Assembly (NCBI RefSeq): GCF_014490785.1
Contig: NZ_CP051488.1
Span: forward strand, 2,604,001 to 2,668,000
Direction of reading: 5' to 3'
DNA from: Kosakonia sp. SMBL-WEM22
Lineage (GTDB): Bacteria > Pseudomonadota > Gammaproteobacteria > Enterobacterales > Enterobacteriaceae
Length of the DNA: 64,000 bases
Positions 19,971-29,230 of this stretch are shown here, piece after piece. The notes beneath the pieces were generated by a model. The model was not told the DNA's origin, did no database searches, and saw nothing but the letters and a program-made list of their open reading frames with translations. The number at the start of each line of letters is the position of its first letter. Position 1 is the stretch's first letter. Position numbers and translations under genes: made by a program.

Positions 19971-19983
19971 TAACTAACTGATT
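19971..19983 (-). promoter_or_regulatory. IHF site upstream of narG
   Basis: TAACTAACTGATT matches the complement of the IHF consensus (YAANNNNYTGATW) at every position and is centred near -123, between the FNR box and the distal NarL sites. It would bend DNA to bring NarL to the promoter, as shown in E. coli. Confidence 0.65.
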
Positions 19984-20045
19984 AACATGTATATATTATA
20001 TTTAGTTACTGAATTATTCAGATTTATCCCGGTCTCCAGGTATTA

Positions 20046-20077
20046 AGGGGTAGATGCCGCTGCGATGCGATACCGCT
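20046..20077. promoter_or_regulatory. Distal NarL heptamers for narG
   Basis: AGGGGTA (20046-20052; TACCCCT on the minus strand) and TACCGCT (20071-20077) both fit the NarL heptamer TACYNMT. The first is centred at about -195 from the inferred narG start, the position of the key NarL site in E. coli. Confidence 0.6.
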
Positions 20078-20138
20078 CACAGTGCTGACCGAAGCAGGTG
20101 CGGTACAGGTTATAAGTATGTTGTAACTATATAGCAAC

Positions 20139-20166
20139 CAAAAAAATGCGCGGCCGGAGCCGCGCA
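20139..20166 (-). terminator. narK intrinsic terminator
   Basis: Stem TGCGCGGC/GCCGCGCA; on the minus strand it is followed by a run of seven T. Located 25 bases past the narK stop, upstream of the narG control region. Confidence 0.88.
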
Positions 20167-20190
20167 AGCATAATCAACACATTACCGTTA

Positions 20191-21588
20191 TTATTGTTTT
20201 TTACGCCCGTATATCGCCCAGGTGATCACCACACAGGCGATATAGAACACGAGAAACACTTTCATTGCGCCCGCCGGTGAGCCGGTCAGCGCCAACGAGG
20301 TGCCAAACGCTTTCGGAATAAAGAAGCCGCCAATGGCGCCAATCGCCGAGATAAAGCCCAGCGCGGCCGCCGTTTCCGTCGCAGCTTCACGCATCGCCTC
20401 GCTCTCGCTACCGCCCGCTTTCTTCACCCGCTCCATGGTCATCTTACGGAAGATCACAGAGATCATCTGGAAGGTTGAGCCGCTGCCCAGCCCGGCGGTG
20501 AGGAACAGCACCAGGAAGACGCAGAAGAAGGCGGTGAAGTTGCCACCCTCGCCGTTTGACGGCAGCGTCAGGAACAGCAAGGCGCTGAAGATGGCCATCA
20601 CGACAAAGTTAACAAGCGTGACACGCGTTCCGCCAAGTCGGTCGGAAATCGCTCCACCCGCTGATCGTGCCAGCGCGCCCACCAGCGGCCCGAAGAAGGC
20701 AAAGTGAAGGATCTGCACCTCCGGAAACTGGGTTTTTGACAACATCGCAAAGCCGGCGGAGAAGCCGATAAATGAGCCGAAAGTCGCCAGGTAGAGGAAG
20801 CTCATGATCCACAAATGCGAGCGCTTTAACACCGGCAGTTGCGCGCTGAGCGACGCTTTCGAGGTCGCCAGCTCGTTCATGCCGAACCATGCCGCGAGGG
20901 TGAATACCGCCAGGAATGGCACCCAGACCCAGGCCGCGTTTTGCAGATAAAGCATCGTGCCGTCAGGCTGAGTCACACCGCCGCCGCCAAAGGCAGCAAA
21001 GATGGAGAAGGAGACTGCCAGCGGCGCAATCAGCTGCATCACGCTCACCCCCAGGTTGCCAAAGCCGCCGTTGATGCCAAGCGCACCGCCCTGCTTCTCT
21101 TTCGGGAAGAAGAAGCTGATGTTCGCCATACTGGAGGCAAAGTTTGCTCCGGCAAAACCGCACAGCAGAGAGATAATGATAAATGTGCTGAATGGCGTGG
21201 AGGTATCCTGCACAGCAAAACCGAGCCAGACGCAGGGAATAATCAGGATGCCAGTACTGAATGCCGTCCAGCGACGCCCGCCAAACACCGGTACCATAAA
21301 GGAGTATGGTACACGCAACAGCGCGCCGGAGACCGACGGCAGCGCCGTTAGCATAAACAGTTGGTCGGTGGTGAACTGAAAGCCCACCTTGGGCAGATTC
21401 ACCGCCACTGCGCTAAACAGCATCCAGACGCAGAAGGCTAAAAGCAGGCAGGGCACGGAGATCCACAGATTGCGGCTGGCAATCTGCTGCCCCTGCTGCT
21501 GCCAGAAAGCCGGATCTTCGGGACGCCAGTCGGTAATAACCCGGGATGACGAACGCGAGTCCGGAACGGATGTTTGATGCATAGACAC
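20191..21588 (-). CDS. narK: Nitrate/nitrite transporter NarK
   Basis: Major-facilitator protein that exchanges nitrate for nitrite (or imports nitrate with protons) across the inner membrane during nitrate respiration. There are 465 residues (E. coli 463) and twelve transmembrane segments. The two glycine-rich nitrate-signature motifs are seen as GFAGANFASSMANISFFFP and GLGSGSTFQMISVIF with following GFISAIGAIGGFFIPK. The N-terminal 18 residues diverge from E. coli before VITDWRPEDPAFW. Divergent from narX; its promoter has an FNR box and NarL sites. Confidence 0.98.
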   Translation of the reverse strand: MSMHQTSVPDSRSSSRVITDWRPEDPAFWQQQGQQIASRNLWISVPCLLLAFCVWMLFSAVAVNLPKVGFQFTTDQLFMLTALPSVSGALLRVPYSFMVPVFGGRRWTAFSTGILIIPCVWLGFAVQDTSTPFSTFIIISLLCGFAGANFASSMANISFFFPKEKQGGALGINGGFGNLGVSVMQLIAPLAVSFSIFAAFGGGGVTQPDGTMLYLQNAAWVWVPFLAVFTLAAWFGMNELATSKASLSAQLPVLKRSHLWIMSFLYLATFGSFIGFSAGFAMLSKTQFPEVQILHFAFFGPLVGALARSAGGAISDRLGGTRVTLVNFVVMAIFSALLFLTLPSNGEGGNFTAFFCVFLVLFLTAGLGSGSTFQMISVIFRKMTMERVKKAGGSESEAMREAATETAAALGFISAIGAIGGFFIPKAFGTSLALTGSPAGAMKVFLVFYIACVVITWAIYGRKKQ

Positions 21589-21641
21589 CTCTGATGTGCA
21601 GTTTGATGCCTGCCACCTTAATTTCTGCAGCGCGCGTTAAG

Positions 21642-21655
21642 TTGATATAAATCAA
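21642..21655 (-). promoter_or_regulatory. FNR box of the narK promoter
   Basis: TTGATATAAATCAA, a perfect FNR palindrome, lies 54 bases before the narK ATG. With the usual -41.5 spacing the narK transcript would start near 21607. Confidence 0.82.
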
Positions 21656-21674
21656 AGGAAAAGCTGGCCTAATA

Positions 21675-21824
21675 ATGGGTAAAAAAACATCATGCTCATT
21701 TATGAGTAGCGTTTACCGGCAAAAAAGGTGTGGTTTTTCACGGCGCTGACCGCTACCGGGTCGTTTGCCCCTCCGAATGTTATCCAGCCGGCAATAAAGG
21801 AGTAACTCTTTGTAGGTATGGGTA
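21675..21824. promoter_or_regulatory. NarL heptamers in the narK-narX intergenic region
   Basis: TACCCAT (minus strand, 21675-21681), TACTCAT (minus, 21702-21708) and TACCCAT (minus, 21818-21824) all fit TACYNMT. The first two lie at about -70 and -98 of the inferred narK start, where NarL/NarP sites are known in E. coli; the third is close to narX. Confidence 0.55.
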
Positions 21825-21890
21825 TACTCCAGGCGATAGCTGACAATAACGCCACCCGCACCTTTTGCGGTCAAGGAGTCTCATTTTCCC

Positions 21891-23693
21891 ATGCTTAAAC
21901 GCCTCTTTTCACCGCTGTCGCTGGTCAGCCAACTGGCCGTATTGATGCTGTTATCCACGCTGATTGGCGTGACCGGTATGGCGGTCTCCGGCTGGCTGGT
22001 GCAGGGCGTTCAGGGCAGCGCACACGCTATTAACAAAGCGGGTTCGCTGCGCATGCAGAGCTACCGTCTGATGTCGGCCATCCCGCTACAGGAAGATGAG
22101 CAATATCTGATAGATGAGATGGAGCACACCGCTTTCAGCCCCGAGCTGGCGCTGGCAGCAAAACGTGATGGCCAGCAGGCGCAGCTTGCTGATTTGCAAA
22201 CCTACTGGCACAACGTGGTGATCCCGGCGATTAAAGATGCCCGGCAGCCAGCACAGGTCACTGACATCATCGCCGTTTTCGTTGGGCGCATCGATAAACT
22301 GGTCTCCGCCTTCGACAGCAATACCGAGCACCGCATCGCCGAAGTGGTGGTGCTGCATCGGGTGATGGCTGTGCTGATGGGGCTGCTGATCCTGATTGCG
22401 CTGGTGTGGCTGCGGGCGCGTCTGCTCCGACCGTGGCAGCAGTTGCTGCATATGGCGCGCGCCGTCAGCCAGCGCGATTTTACCCAGCGCGCCCATATCA
22501 GCGGCGGCAACGAGATGGCTACCCTTGGCGAGGCGCTTAACAATATGTCCGCCGAGCTGGGCGAGAGTTACGCGGTGCTAGAAAGGCGCGTGCAGGAGAA
22601 GACCGCCGGGCTTGAGCAGAAAAATGAGATCCTCTCCTTCTTATGGCAGGCCAACCACCGCCTGCATTCACGCATTCCGATGTGCGAGCGCCTGTCGCCG
22701 GTGCTTAACGGCTTACAGAATCTGACCCTGCTGCACGATATTGAACTACGGGTTTACGACCTGGAAGATGAAGAAAATCACCAGGAGTTTACCTGCCAGT
22801 CTACGGCCAGCTGCGATGTGAAAGGCTGCCACCTCTGCCCGCGCGACGGCAAATTGATTGAATCGACCGGCGTTGGCTCGACGCTCAAATGGCGGCTGGC
22901 GGATGCGCATATGCAGTACGGTTTGCTGCTGGCGAAGCTGCCGCCGGGCCGCCATTTAAGCCATGATCAGCAGCAATTGGTTGATACCCTGGTTGAACAG
23001 CTAACCGCCACGCTGGCGCTGGACAGGCATCAGGATCGCCAGCAGCAGCTGATGGTAATGGAGGAGCGTGCGACCATTGCCCGCGAGCTGCACGACTCGA
23101 TTGCCCAGTCGCTCTCCTGCATGAAGATGCAGGTGAGCTGTTTGCAGATGCAGGGGGACGAAATCCCCGAGAGCAGCCGACAGTTGTTGAGCCAGATCCG
23201 TAATGAACTCAATACCTCCTGGGCGCAGCTGCGCGAACTGCTGACCACCTTCCGCTTACAGCTGACCGAGCCGGGGCTGCGCCCGGCGCTGGAGTCCAGC
23301 TGTCAGGAGTACAGTCTGCGTTTCGGTTTCGACGTGCGGCTTGATTACCAGCTTCCGGCCCGCATCGTTCCGGCGCATCAGGCCATTCATCTATTGCAGA
23401 TCGCCCGCGAGGCGCTGAGCAATGCCCTAAAACACTCCGGCGCCACCGCGGTCAGTGTCGCCGTACAGCAACAGGAAAACCGTGTCGTACTGCGCATCAG
23501 CGATAACGGGTGTGGGATCCCGGATAATGCTGAGCGCACCAACCATTACGGACTCATTATTATGCGCGATCGCGCGCAAAGCCTGCGCGGCGACTGCCAG
23601 GTGCGTCCCGGAGCTTCCGGGGGGACTGACGTTGTCGTCACCTTCATACCCGAAACGTTTCTCTCATCTATGCAAGGAGATAACCATGAGTAA
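21891..23693 (+). CDS. narX: Nitrate/nitrite sensor histidine kinase NarX
   Basis: Membrane sensor that phosphorylates NarL (and NarP) in response to nitrate. There are 600 residues (E. coli 598). TM1 lies at about 15-37, followed by the periplasmic P-box (SAHAINKAGSLRMQSYRLM, about 45-63) that binds nitrate. TM2 is near 152-174, with HAMP following. The central Cys-containing region includes CQSTASCDVKGCHLCP. The HisKA_3 phospho-acceptor His401 is in ARELHDSIAQS and a HATPase domain with ISDNGCGIP follows. AAGGAG lies upstream at 12 bases. Its stop overlaps the narL start (ATGAGTAA), so the two are cotranslated. Confidence 0.98.
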   Translation: MLKRLFSPLSLVSQLAVLMLLSTLIGVTGMAVSGWLVQGVQGSAHAINKAGSLRMQSYRLMSAIPLQEDEQYLIDEMEHTAFSPELALAAKRDGQQAQLADLQTYWHNVVIPAIKDARQPAQVTDIIAVFVGRIDKLVSAFDSNTEHRIAEVVVLHRVMAVLMGLLILIALVWLRARLLRPWQQLLHMARAVSQRDFTQRAHISGGNEMATLGEALNNMSAELGESYAVLERRVQEKTAGLEQKNEILSFLWQANHRLHSRIPMCERLSPVLNGLQNLTLLHDIELRVYDLEDEENHQEFTCQSTASCDVKGCHLCPRDGKLIESTGVGSTLKWRLADAHMQYGLLLAKLPPGRHLSHDQQQLVDTLVEQLTATLALDRHQDRQQQLMVMEERATIARELHDSIAQSLSCMKMQVSCLQMQGDEIPESSRQLLSQIRNELNTSWAQLRELLTTFRLQLTEPGLRPALESSCQEYSLRFGFDVRLDYQLPARIVPAHQAIHLLQIAREALSNALKHSGATAVSVAVQQQENRVVLRISDNGCGIPDNAERTNHYGLIIMRDRAQSLRGDCQVRPGASGGTDVVVTFIPETFLSSMQGDNHE

Positions 23694-24336
23694 TCAGGAT
23701 CCGGCAACTATCCTGCTAATCGACGACCATCCGATGCTGCGTACCGGTGTAAAGCAGTTAATTAGCATGGCCCACGACATCACCGTCGTCGGCGAGGCCA
23801 GCAACGGCGAGCAAGGCATTGAGCTGGCAGAATCGCTGGACCCGGACCTGATCCTGCTCGACCTTAATATGCCGGGCATGAACGGACTGGAGACCCTCGA
23901 CAAGCTACGCGAGAAAACCCTCTCCGGGCGCATTGTGGTCTTTAGCGTCTCTAATCATGAAGAGGATGTGGTCACCGCCCTGAAGCGCGGCGCCGATGGC
24001 TACCTGCTGAAAGATATGGAGCCGGAAGATTTGCTGAAGGCATTGCAACAGGCGGCGGCGGGAGAGATGGTGCTGAGCGAGGCGCTGACGCCGGTGCTGG
24101 CAGCCAGTCTGCGCGCTAACCGCGCGACGACCGACCGCGATATCTCCCAGTTAACGCCGCGCGAGCGCGATATCCTGAAACTGATCGCCCAGGGGCTGCC
24201 GAACAAGATGATTGCCCGCCGTCTGGATATCACCGAGAGCACGGTGAAAGTGCACGTCAAACATATGCTGAAAAAGATGAAGCTTAAATCCCGCGTCGAA
24301 GCGGCTGTCTGGGTGCATCAGGAGCGGGTTTTCTGA
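23686..24336 (+). CDS. narL: Nitrate/nitrite response regulator NarL
   Basis: Response regulator that activates narGHJI and narK and represses other anaerobic pathways when nitrate is present. There are 216 residues, identical in length to E. coli. The receiver domain has phospho-acceptor Asp59 in ILLDLNMPG. The LuxR-type C-terminal HTH (LTPRERDILKLIAQGLPNKM, about 152-171, with the recognition helix ending STVKVHVKHML) binds TACYNMT heptamers. A long upstream extension of the frame lies inside narX and is not used: AAGGAG precedes the ATG at 23686, which overlaps the narX stop by eight bases. Confidence 0.98.
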   Translation: MSNQDPATILLIDDHPMLRTGVKQLISMAHDITVVGEASNGEQGIELAESLDPDLILLDLNMPGMNGLETLDKLREKTLSGRIVVFSVSNHEEDVVTALKRGADGYLLKDMEPEDLLKALQQAAAGEMVLSEALTPVLAASLRANRATTDRDISQLTPRERDILKLIAQGLPNKMIARRLDITESTVKVHVKHMLKKMKLKSRVEAAVWVHQERVF

Positions 24337-25752
24337 TCACTGCACGGCTGGCAGCGACCAGTCCGTACCGCCATCCGTTGCCGGTGGGATCACCGGCTCG
24401 GTCAGCTTCAGCACGATAGTGTTTGATTCCACTTTCTGCCCCTTCTCATCCTCCACCAGTACCGAAAGCGTCCAGCTGTTGCTCGCCCCTTCGCGGCTGT
24501 CCCAGCGCGGCATAATCAATGTCCAGCCATCGCCGCTGCGTGCGTTCACCGGCGGCGTTAAACTCAGCGCCTGAGTGTCGCCCTGCCAGGTCAGGCTGCG
24601 GATACCGTGCGTGCTGTGAATTTGCAGTTTAAGCGCCACCGTTTCCCCCGGCTGGAGATCCCAGGGCGGCGTTGCCAGGAAAACGGAGAGGGTTTTGCGC
24701 TGGCGATACTCAAACACCGGCAGATTGTTGCGCGTCGGGCTATCGTAGCGGCTGCCGCGCAGGGAGCGGCTAACGGCAACTTCAGAGGGTGAGAGCTGTT
24801 TATGCAGCGGCACGCCAAAGCGGTAGTTGAGTTTTAACCCTAAATCGTTCTGGCTTACCCCACTCTCCCCCTGGCGATGCTCGGCGGTAATGGTCACCAG
24901 CGGCACCGGGGTGTAGTTGACCCCCAGTTTGACGGCGACCGGGTTGTGATAACCCGTGCCGCTATCAAACAGATCGACATTGTCGCCAAAGTACTGCTCC
25001 ACGCTGACGCTGGTGTTGACGTACTGGTAGAACGGTAGTCGCGCCTGCGCCGTCACATCGTAACCGCGCGCCATGCGCTGCTGCTGCGTCGCCGTGTCAT
25101 AGCGCCAGTGGCTCACCGGCTGGTAGTAGTTGGCCGACAGACGCAGGAATTCGCCCCACGCCTCCGCGCCAAATCCGGCGCGCCCGGTATTCTCTTCCAG
25201 TTGAGCGTCGTAAAAAGTGTTGTAGCCGAGGAGCCAGTCGCCAGCAACCCAGCGCTGCCCCAGCCCCACATTGCCGATAAGGCCGCTATCTTGCTGCGTC
25301 AGGCCCAGCTGGCTCCAGCTCAGGTAGCGGTTGTTATCCTGTAACGGTACAAACCAGTCGCCATGGCTGCCGTTAAACTGCCCTTCATTATCCACTTTCA
25401 GATCGACGGTGGCGTTACCCCACGGCGAAAGCCAGGACTCAACCTGCTGATTGACCTCTCCACTCACCACCTCACGCAGTTGCCCGAAGGCGAACTGGCG
25501 CGCCTGCTGACCCGCGCTGAGGTCGCTGTCGGTCATGCTCGCCTCCCCAAACGCTTTCGCCATCTCGGCAAAGTGTTTCTCCTGCGCATCCGTCTCCGGT
25601 GCCATACTGAGATCCGGGAGACCATCGCCATTGTTGTCGAACGGGTTTTCCGCCTGCTGCACATATTTGTTCTGCAGCGCATGGGCATCGCCTCCCGCCA
25701 CTAACAGGGCAAGAAGGGAGAGAAGTGGAGAGGTAAGGAAGCTGCGCATCAC
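24337..25752 (-). CDS. ychO: Invasin-like outer membrane protein YchO
   Basis: Inverse-autotransporter family protein: a signal peptide (about 1-25, ending GGDAHA), a beta-barrel of the intimin/invasin type (NPFDNNGDGLPDL then SWLSPWGNA through KLNYRFGVPL) and one C-terminal Ig-like domain. It lacks the long passenger of true invasins. There are 471 residues (E. coli YchO 464). E. coli YchO has been linked to adhesion/motility phenotypes; the molecular role is unclear. The start is ambiguous: GTG at 25752 is followed directly by ATG at 25749, with no strong ribosome-binding site for either. The stop directly abuts the end of convergent narL. Confidence 0.93.
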   Translation of the reverse strand: MMRSFLTSPLLSLLALLVAGGDAHALQNKYVQQAENPFDNNGDGLPDLSMAPETDAQEKHFAEMAKAFGEASMTDSDLSAGQQARQFAFGQLREVVSGEVNQQVESWLSPWGNATVDLKVDNEGQFNGSHGDWFVPLQDNNRYLSWSQLGLTQQDSGLIGNVGLGQRWVAGDWLLGYNTFYDAQLEENTGRAGFGAEAWGEFLRLSANYYQPVSHWRYDTATQQQRMARGYDVTAQARLPFYQYVNTSVSVEQYFGDNVDLFDSGTGYHNPVAVKLGVNYTPVPLVTITAEHRQGESGVSQNDLGLKLNYRFGVPLHKQLSPSEVAVSRSLRGSRYDSPTRNNLPVFEYRQRKTLSVFLATPPWDLQPGETVALKLQIHSTHGIRSLTWQGDTQALSLTPPVNARSGDGWTLIMPRWDSREGASNSWTLSVLVEDEKGQKVESNTIVLKLTEPVIPPATDGGTDWSLPAVQ

Positions 25753-25911
25753 GACGTTAATGAGGATCCTGGGCCGATTTTGTGAAGTAAGTCACTTAGT
25801 CTAGCGGTTTTAGCGGGCGATTACAGCCGCGGGCGATATATCAGGAAAATCCCTAATCGACCCGCCTCGCTGCGGCTACAGTTAATGCATCCTTGTCACG
25901 AGAGACGCGTC

Positions 25912-26460
25912 ATGAAAACAAAAATAACTCTGCTGTGCGGCTGGATGCTGCTCTGCGGCGCGCAGGCCAGCGCCGCTCCCCTTTTTGCTTTGCAATCCCC
26001 GGCCTTTGCCGACAACGCGATGATGGAGAAGAAATTCGCCGGTAACGCCAGCAATAACCCCAACTGCACCGGCGAAAACCTCTCTCCGGCGCTGGTGTGG
26101 AGTAACGCCCCGACCAACACGCAGAGTTTTGCGCTGATCGTCCACGACCCGGAAGGTGCACGCGGGCTAGGCGTGACACACCTGGTGGCCTATAACATCG
26201 CGCCGTCGAGCGCGGGCTTTGCGCAGAACGCGCTGCGCGATGGCAAAGGCTTTACCGGCGGCAAAAACACACCCGGCAATTTTCGCTGGCATGGCCCCTG
26301 TCCACCGCCGGGCAGCGGCGCACATCACTACACCTTCACTCTCATCGCCACCTCGCTGCCGCCAACTTTAGAGGAGGGGCTGACCCGCGAAGAGCTCTTC
26401 AGCAAGCTTAAGGGCAATACGCTTGCTGCCGCCGGGCTGATTGGCCGCTTCGGGCAGTGA
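25912..26460 (+). CDS. Periplasmic YbhB/YbcL-family (PEBP-like) protein
   Basis: 182-residue member of the bacterial phosphatidylethanolamine-binding/Raf kinase inhibitor-like family. Residues 1-22 form a signal peptide (ending AQASA), so it is periplasmic. Conserved ligand-site segments are visible: NLSPALVWSNAP, ALIVHDPEGA and YNIAPS, with the later RWHGPCPPPGSGAHHY block. No substrate is established for the family. I placed the start at the ATG at 25912 because it directly begins a signal peptide; nine further codons upstream are open. It lies divergent from ychO and 71 bases before ychN. Not part of the E. coli K-12 arrangement here as I recall it. Confidence 0.88.
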   Translation: MKTKITLLCGWMLLCGAQASAAPLFALQSPAFADNAMMEKKFAGNASNNPNCTGENLSPALVWSNAPTNTQSFALIVHDPEGARGLGVTHLVAYNIAPSSAGFAQNALRDGKGFTGGKNTPGNFRWHGPCPPPGSGAHHYTFTLIATSLPPTLEEGLTREELFSKLKGNTLAAAGLIGRFGQ

Positions 26461-26531
26461 TTTTACCTTTGCGCCGCCCGCGCGGCGCAGTAGCATAGCC
26501 CTTTTCGCTACGATTAATCGAAGGAGTGACA

Positions 26532-26885
26532 ATGCAAAACGTTGTGATCATCGCCAATGGTGCGGCGTACGGAAGTGAATCGCTGTTTAACAGCCTACGG
26601 CTGGCGATTGCCCTGCGCGAGCAGGAGGAGCCGATCGCGCTGAAGCTGTTTTTAATGTCCGATGCGGTAACCGCCGGGCTGCGCGGCCAGAAGCCCGCCG
26701 AGGGGTATAACATTCAGCAGATGCTGGAGATCCTCACCGCCCAGGGCGTGCCGGTGAAGCTGTGCAAGACTTGCGCCGATGGCCGCGGCGTCAGCGCCCT
26801 GCCGCTGGTTGAGGGCGTGGAGATCGGTACTCTTGTCGAGCTGGCGCAGTGGACGCTGGCGGCAGACAAAGTGTTAACTTTCTAA
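26532..26885 (+). CDS. ychN: DsrE-family protein YchN
   Basis: Small cytoplasmic protein of the DsrE/F (sulfur-relay-like) family, known as a homohexamer in E. coli with unknown role. There are 117 residues, exactly the E. coli length. The conserved Cys pair CKTC (near 77-80) and LFLMSDAV and EIGTLVELAQW blocks are present. AAGGAG is five bases before the ATG at 26532; the in-frame GTG six bases earlier overlaps this ribosome-binding site and is unlikely to be used. Confidence 0.95.
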   Translation: MQNVVIIANGAAYGSESLFNSLRLAIALREQEEPIALKLFLMSDAVTAGLRGQKPAEGYNIQQMLEILTAQGVPVKLCKTCADGRGVSALPLVEGVEIGTLVELAQWTLAADKVLTF

Positions 26886-26932
26886 TAGAACGGCGAGTTT
26901 AATACAATTTACTTATGGATGGCTCTGCGTCA

Positions 26933-26960
26933 TCAAGTTTGCCTGCTGTGTTGCCGATAG
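26933..26960 (+). promoter_or_regulatory. Candidate sigma-28 (FliA) promoter
   Basis: TCAAGTTT (26933-26940) and GCCGATAG (26953-26960) closely match the flagellar class 3 consensus TAAAGTTT-N11-GCCGATAA with 12 instead of 11 intervening bases. It lies 33 bases before the chemoreceptor ATG, the right place and the right gene type. Confidence 0.65.
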
Positions 26961-26993
26961 CCACTTAAGACAAACACAGCAGGTACAATAAAA

Positions 26994-28778
26994 ATGTTCA
27001 CATCCATAAAAGCCCGGATTATGGCGGCGACGGCAGGTTGTCTCACTGTCGCCTTGCTGCTCAACACCATCATCAACTACCAGGTTACGCGCCAGCACAA
27101 CCAGCAAACCCAGCAGGATATTCTCTCCAGCACCCGCGACAGCCATGGCATTGCCATTGCCGACTGGGTCGCCAGCAAAACCGCGATGATCGCCTCTCTG
27201 CAAAGCGTGGCCTTAACGGACGATCCGGTACCGGTATTTGCCCAAATCGCCCGCGCCGGCGGGTTTATCAACGTCTACGTTGGCTATGCCAGCAAAACTG
27301 CGAAGTTCTCCGATCCCGGCGGCGTCCCGGCGGATTACGATCCGACCATTCGCCCCTGGTATCAGCAGGCAGTGAAAGCCGATGCGCCAGTGGTTACTGC
27401 CCCCTATGTTGATGCCAGCACCGGGCAGCTGGTGGTGACCTTTGCCGTACCGGTAAAAGAGAACGGCACGCTGAGAGGCGTCGTCGCTGGCGACGTCTCA
27501 ATGGCGAGCGTAGTCGCCAACGTGCGCGGTATCAGCCCGACGCCGCATAGCGGCGGTATGCTGCTTGCCAGCGATGGCTCGGTGATTGCCGCTGCCGATG
27601 AAAAGCTGACGATGAAACCCTTCTCTGATGCCATCCACGGCGTCTCCTTTGCTGAACTGAGCAGCGGAAAAACCGTCTCTGGCGAGTATGCTGGTGATGA
27701 GAAGTCGCTGTTAGCCAGCCGGGTGAAAGGAACCGACTGGCTGCTGGTGGTCGCCCTCGATGGGGATGACGCTACCGCCGGTCTGCGCGCGCAGTTAAAA
27801 GCCTCCGCCGTGTCGCTGATTGTGCTGGTGATTATTGCCGGGGCATTGATGCAGTGGATGGTCGCAGCGCTGCTTAAACGCCTGGTGGTGATCCGCGATG
27901 CGATGAACGCCATCAGCAGTGGCACTAACGATCTCTCCCAGCGCTTGCCGGAGAGCGGTAACGATGAAGTAGCGCAGATCGCCCACGCCTTTAACGCCTT
28001 CAGCGACAAGCTGGCGGTGGTGATGGTGAAACTGCGCGACTCCACCCACTCGGTGCAGCTGGCCGCGCAGGAGATTGCCGCCGGGAACCAGGATCTCTCC
28101 GGGCGCACGGAGCAGGCAGCATCAAGCCTGCGTGAAACCGCCAGTGCCGTGGAGCAGATCACCGCCTCGGTGGCGCAATCGACCGATGCGGCAGCGCAGG
28201 CCAATACCCAGGCGCATGTCGCCTCCGAAGCCGCCTCCCGCGGCGGCCAGGTAGTGACGCAGGCTATTAACACCATGCACTCAATTGAAGTCGCCTCGGC
28301 GAAGATTGGCGATATCACCAGCGTTATTGACGCCATCGCCTTCCAGACCAATATCCTCGCGCTTAACGCCTCGGTAGAAGCGGCGCGCGCCGGTGAACAG
28401 GGGCGCGGCTTTGCGGTAGTCGCGGGCGAAGTGCGCAATCTCGCCAGCCGCAGCGCGCAGGCGGCGAAGGAGATTAAAACGCTGATTGACTCCACCACCG
28501 ACAGCGTCGCCACCGGCTCGCGCTATGTGCGGCTGGCCGGCGACAGCATGACCGATATTGCCACCAGCATCGACAGCGTATCGGTGATTATGCGTGAGAT
28601 CACTGTCGCCACCAGCGAGCAGATGAAAGGTATTCAGGAGATCAATCACGCGGTGATCAATCTGGACCGCATGGTGCAGCAGAACGCCGAGCTGGTCGTC
28701 GAATCAACCGCCGCAGCCGGGGCACTGCGCGCGCAGGCGGGGGAACTTGCCGATACCGCCGGACATTTCCGCATTTAA
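26994..28778 (+). CDS. Methyl-accepting chemotaxis protein with dCache sensor
   Basis: Chemoreceptor of 594 residues. TM1 is at about 8-30. A periplasmic double-Cache domain follows (about 35-270, containing the typical DPTIRPWYQQAV block). TM2 is at about 272-295, then HAMP and a cytoplasmic signalling domain whose hairpin tip FQTNILALNASVEAARAGEQ begins near residue 450. There is no C-terminal NWETF-type pentapeptide for CheR/CheB tethering, so it may depend on other receptors for adaptation. The ligand is not predictable; dCache_1 receptors often bind amino acids or small carboxylates. It is a single-gene unit between ychN and the DUF1883 gene, absent from this place in E. coli. Confidence 0.92.
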   Translation: MFTSIKARIMAATAGCLTVALLLNTIINYQVTRQHNQQTQQDILSSTRDSHGIAIADWVASKTAMIASLQSVALTDDPVPVFAQIARAGGFINVYVGYASKTAKFSDPGGVPADYDPTIRPWYQQAVKADAPVVTAPYVDASTGQLVVTFAVPVKENGTLRGVVAGDVSMASVVANVRGISPTPHSGGMLLASDGSVIAAADEKLTMKPFSDAIHGVSFAELSSGKTVSGEYAGDEKSLLASRVKGTDWLLVVALDGDDATAGLRAQLKASAVSLIVLVIIAGALMQWMVAALLKRLVVIRDAMNAISSGTNDLSQRLPESGNDEVAQIAHAFNAFSDKLAVVMVKLRDSTHSVQLAAQEIAAGNQDLSGRTEQAASSLRETASAVEQITASVAQSTDAAAQANTQAHVASEAASRGGQVVTQAINTMHSIEVASAKIGDITSVIDAIAFQTNILALNASVEAARAGEQGRGFAVVAGEVRNLASRSAQAAKEIKTLIDSTTDSVATGSRYVRLAGDSMTDIATSIDSVSVIMREITVATSEQMKGIQEINHAVINLDRMVQQNAELVVESTAAAGALRAQAGELADTAGHFRI

Positions 28779-28976
28779 TCTTTTACCGGCGCGTTTGAAC
28801 TGCGGTTTTGCGCGCCGGATCTCCCCCCTTGCCGCAGATTGTTATTTTTGTTTAATCCTTACGTCATTTGTTGATCAAAATCAGCATCTGGCTAACGGTC
28901 GTTTGGTGTGATGCAGGGAGTGTTTTGTGAACAACATCACGCAGGGATGGCGTTATTCAAATGACGGGGTTAAAAA

Positions 28977-29222
28977 ATGGCGGTAGTAAAAGCAAGTTTA
29001 AAACTGTTTGGCGGGGATACGGTGGTGGTTCGCTGTTCTGAAAAGTGTCATATCCATCTGATGTGTGAAAAGAGCCGCAAGCCGGATGCGCAGGCGGATA
29101 TTCTGAGTGTCCAGAACCGCGCCAGCGCCTATCTTTCGGTGCCTTATAGCGGCATCTGGAGCGTACTGATCGACAGCCACAGCCAGTCGCTGGAGCACTC
29201 GATCAGCTACGTTGCGGCGTAA
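28977..29222 (+). CDS. DUF1883 family protein
   Basis: 81-residue protein of unknown function. The pattern ASLKLFGGDTVVVRCSEKCHI followed by a central variable part and a GIWSVLIDS block is that of the DUF1883 family, which forms small beta-rich domains. There is no signal peptide or membrane segment. GGGG lies about nine bases before the ATG. A single gene, convergent with chaC whose stop is only 9 bases away. Family assignment is from motif memory, function unknown. Confidence 0.75.
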   Translation: MAVVKASLKLFGGDTVVVRCSEKCHIHLMCEKSRKPDAQADILSVQNRASAYLSVPYSGIWSVLIDSHSQSLEHSISYVAA

Positions 29223-29230
29223 AGTCACCC

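Noticed and set aside
27404..28513. 369-codon open frame opposite the chemoreceptor gene
   Set aside because: Ser/Ala-rich shadow of the repetitive heptad coding sequence on the other strand.
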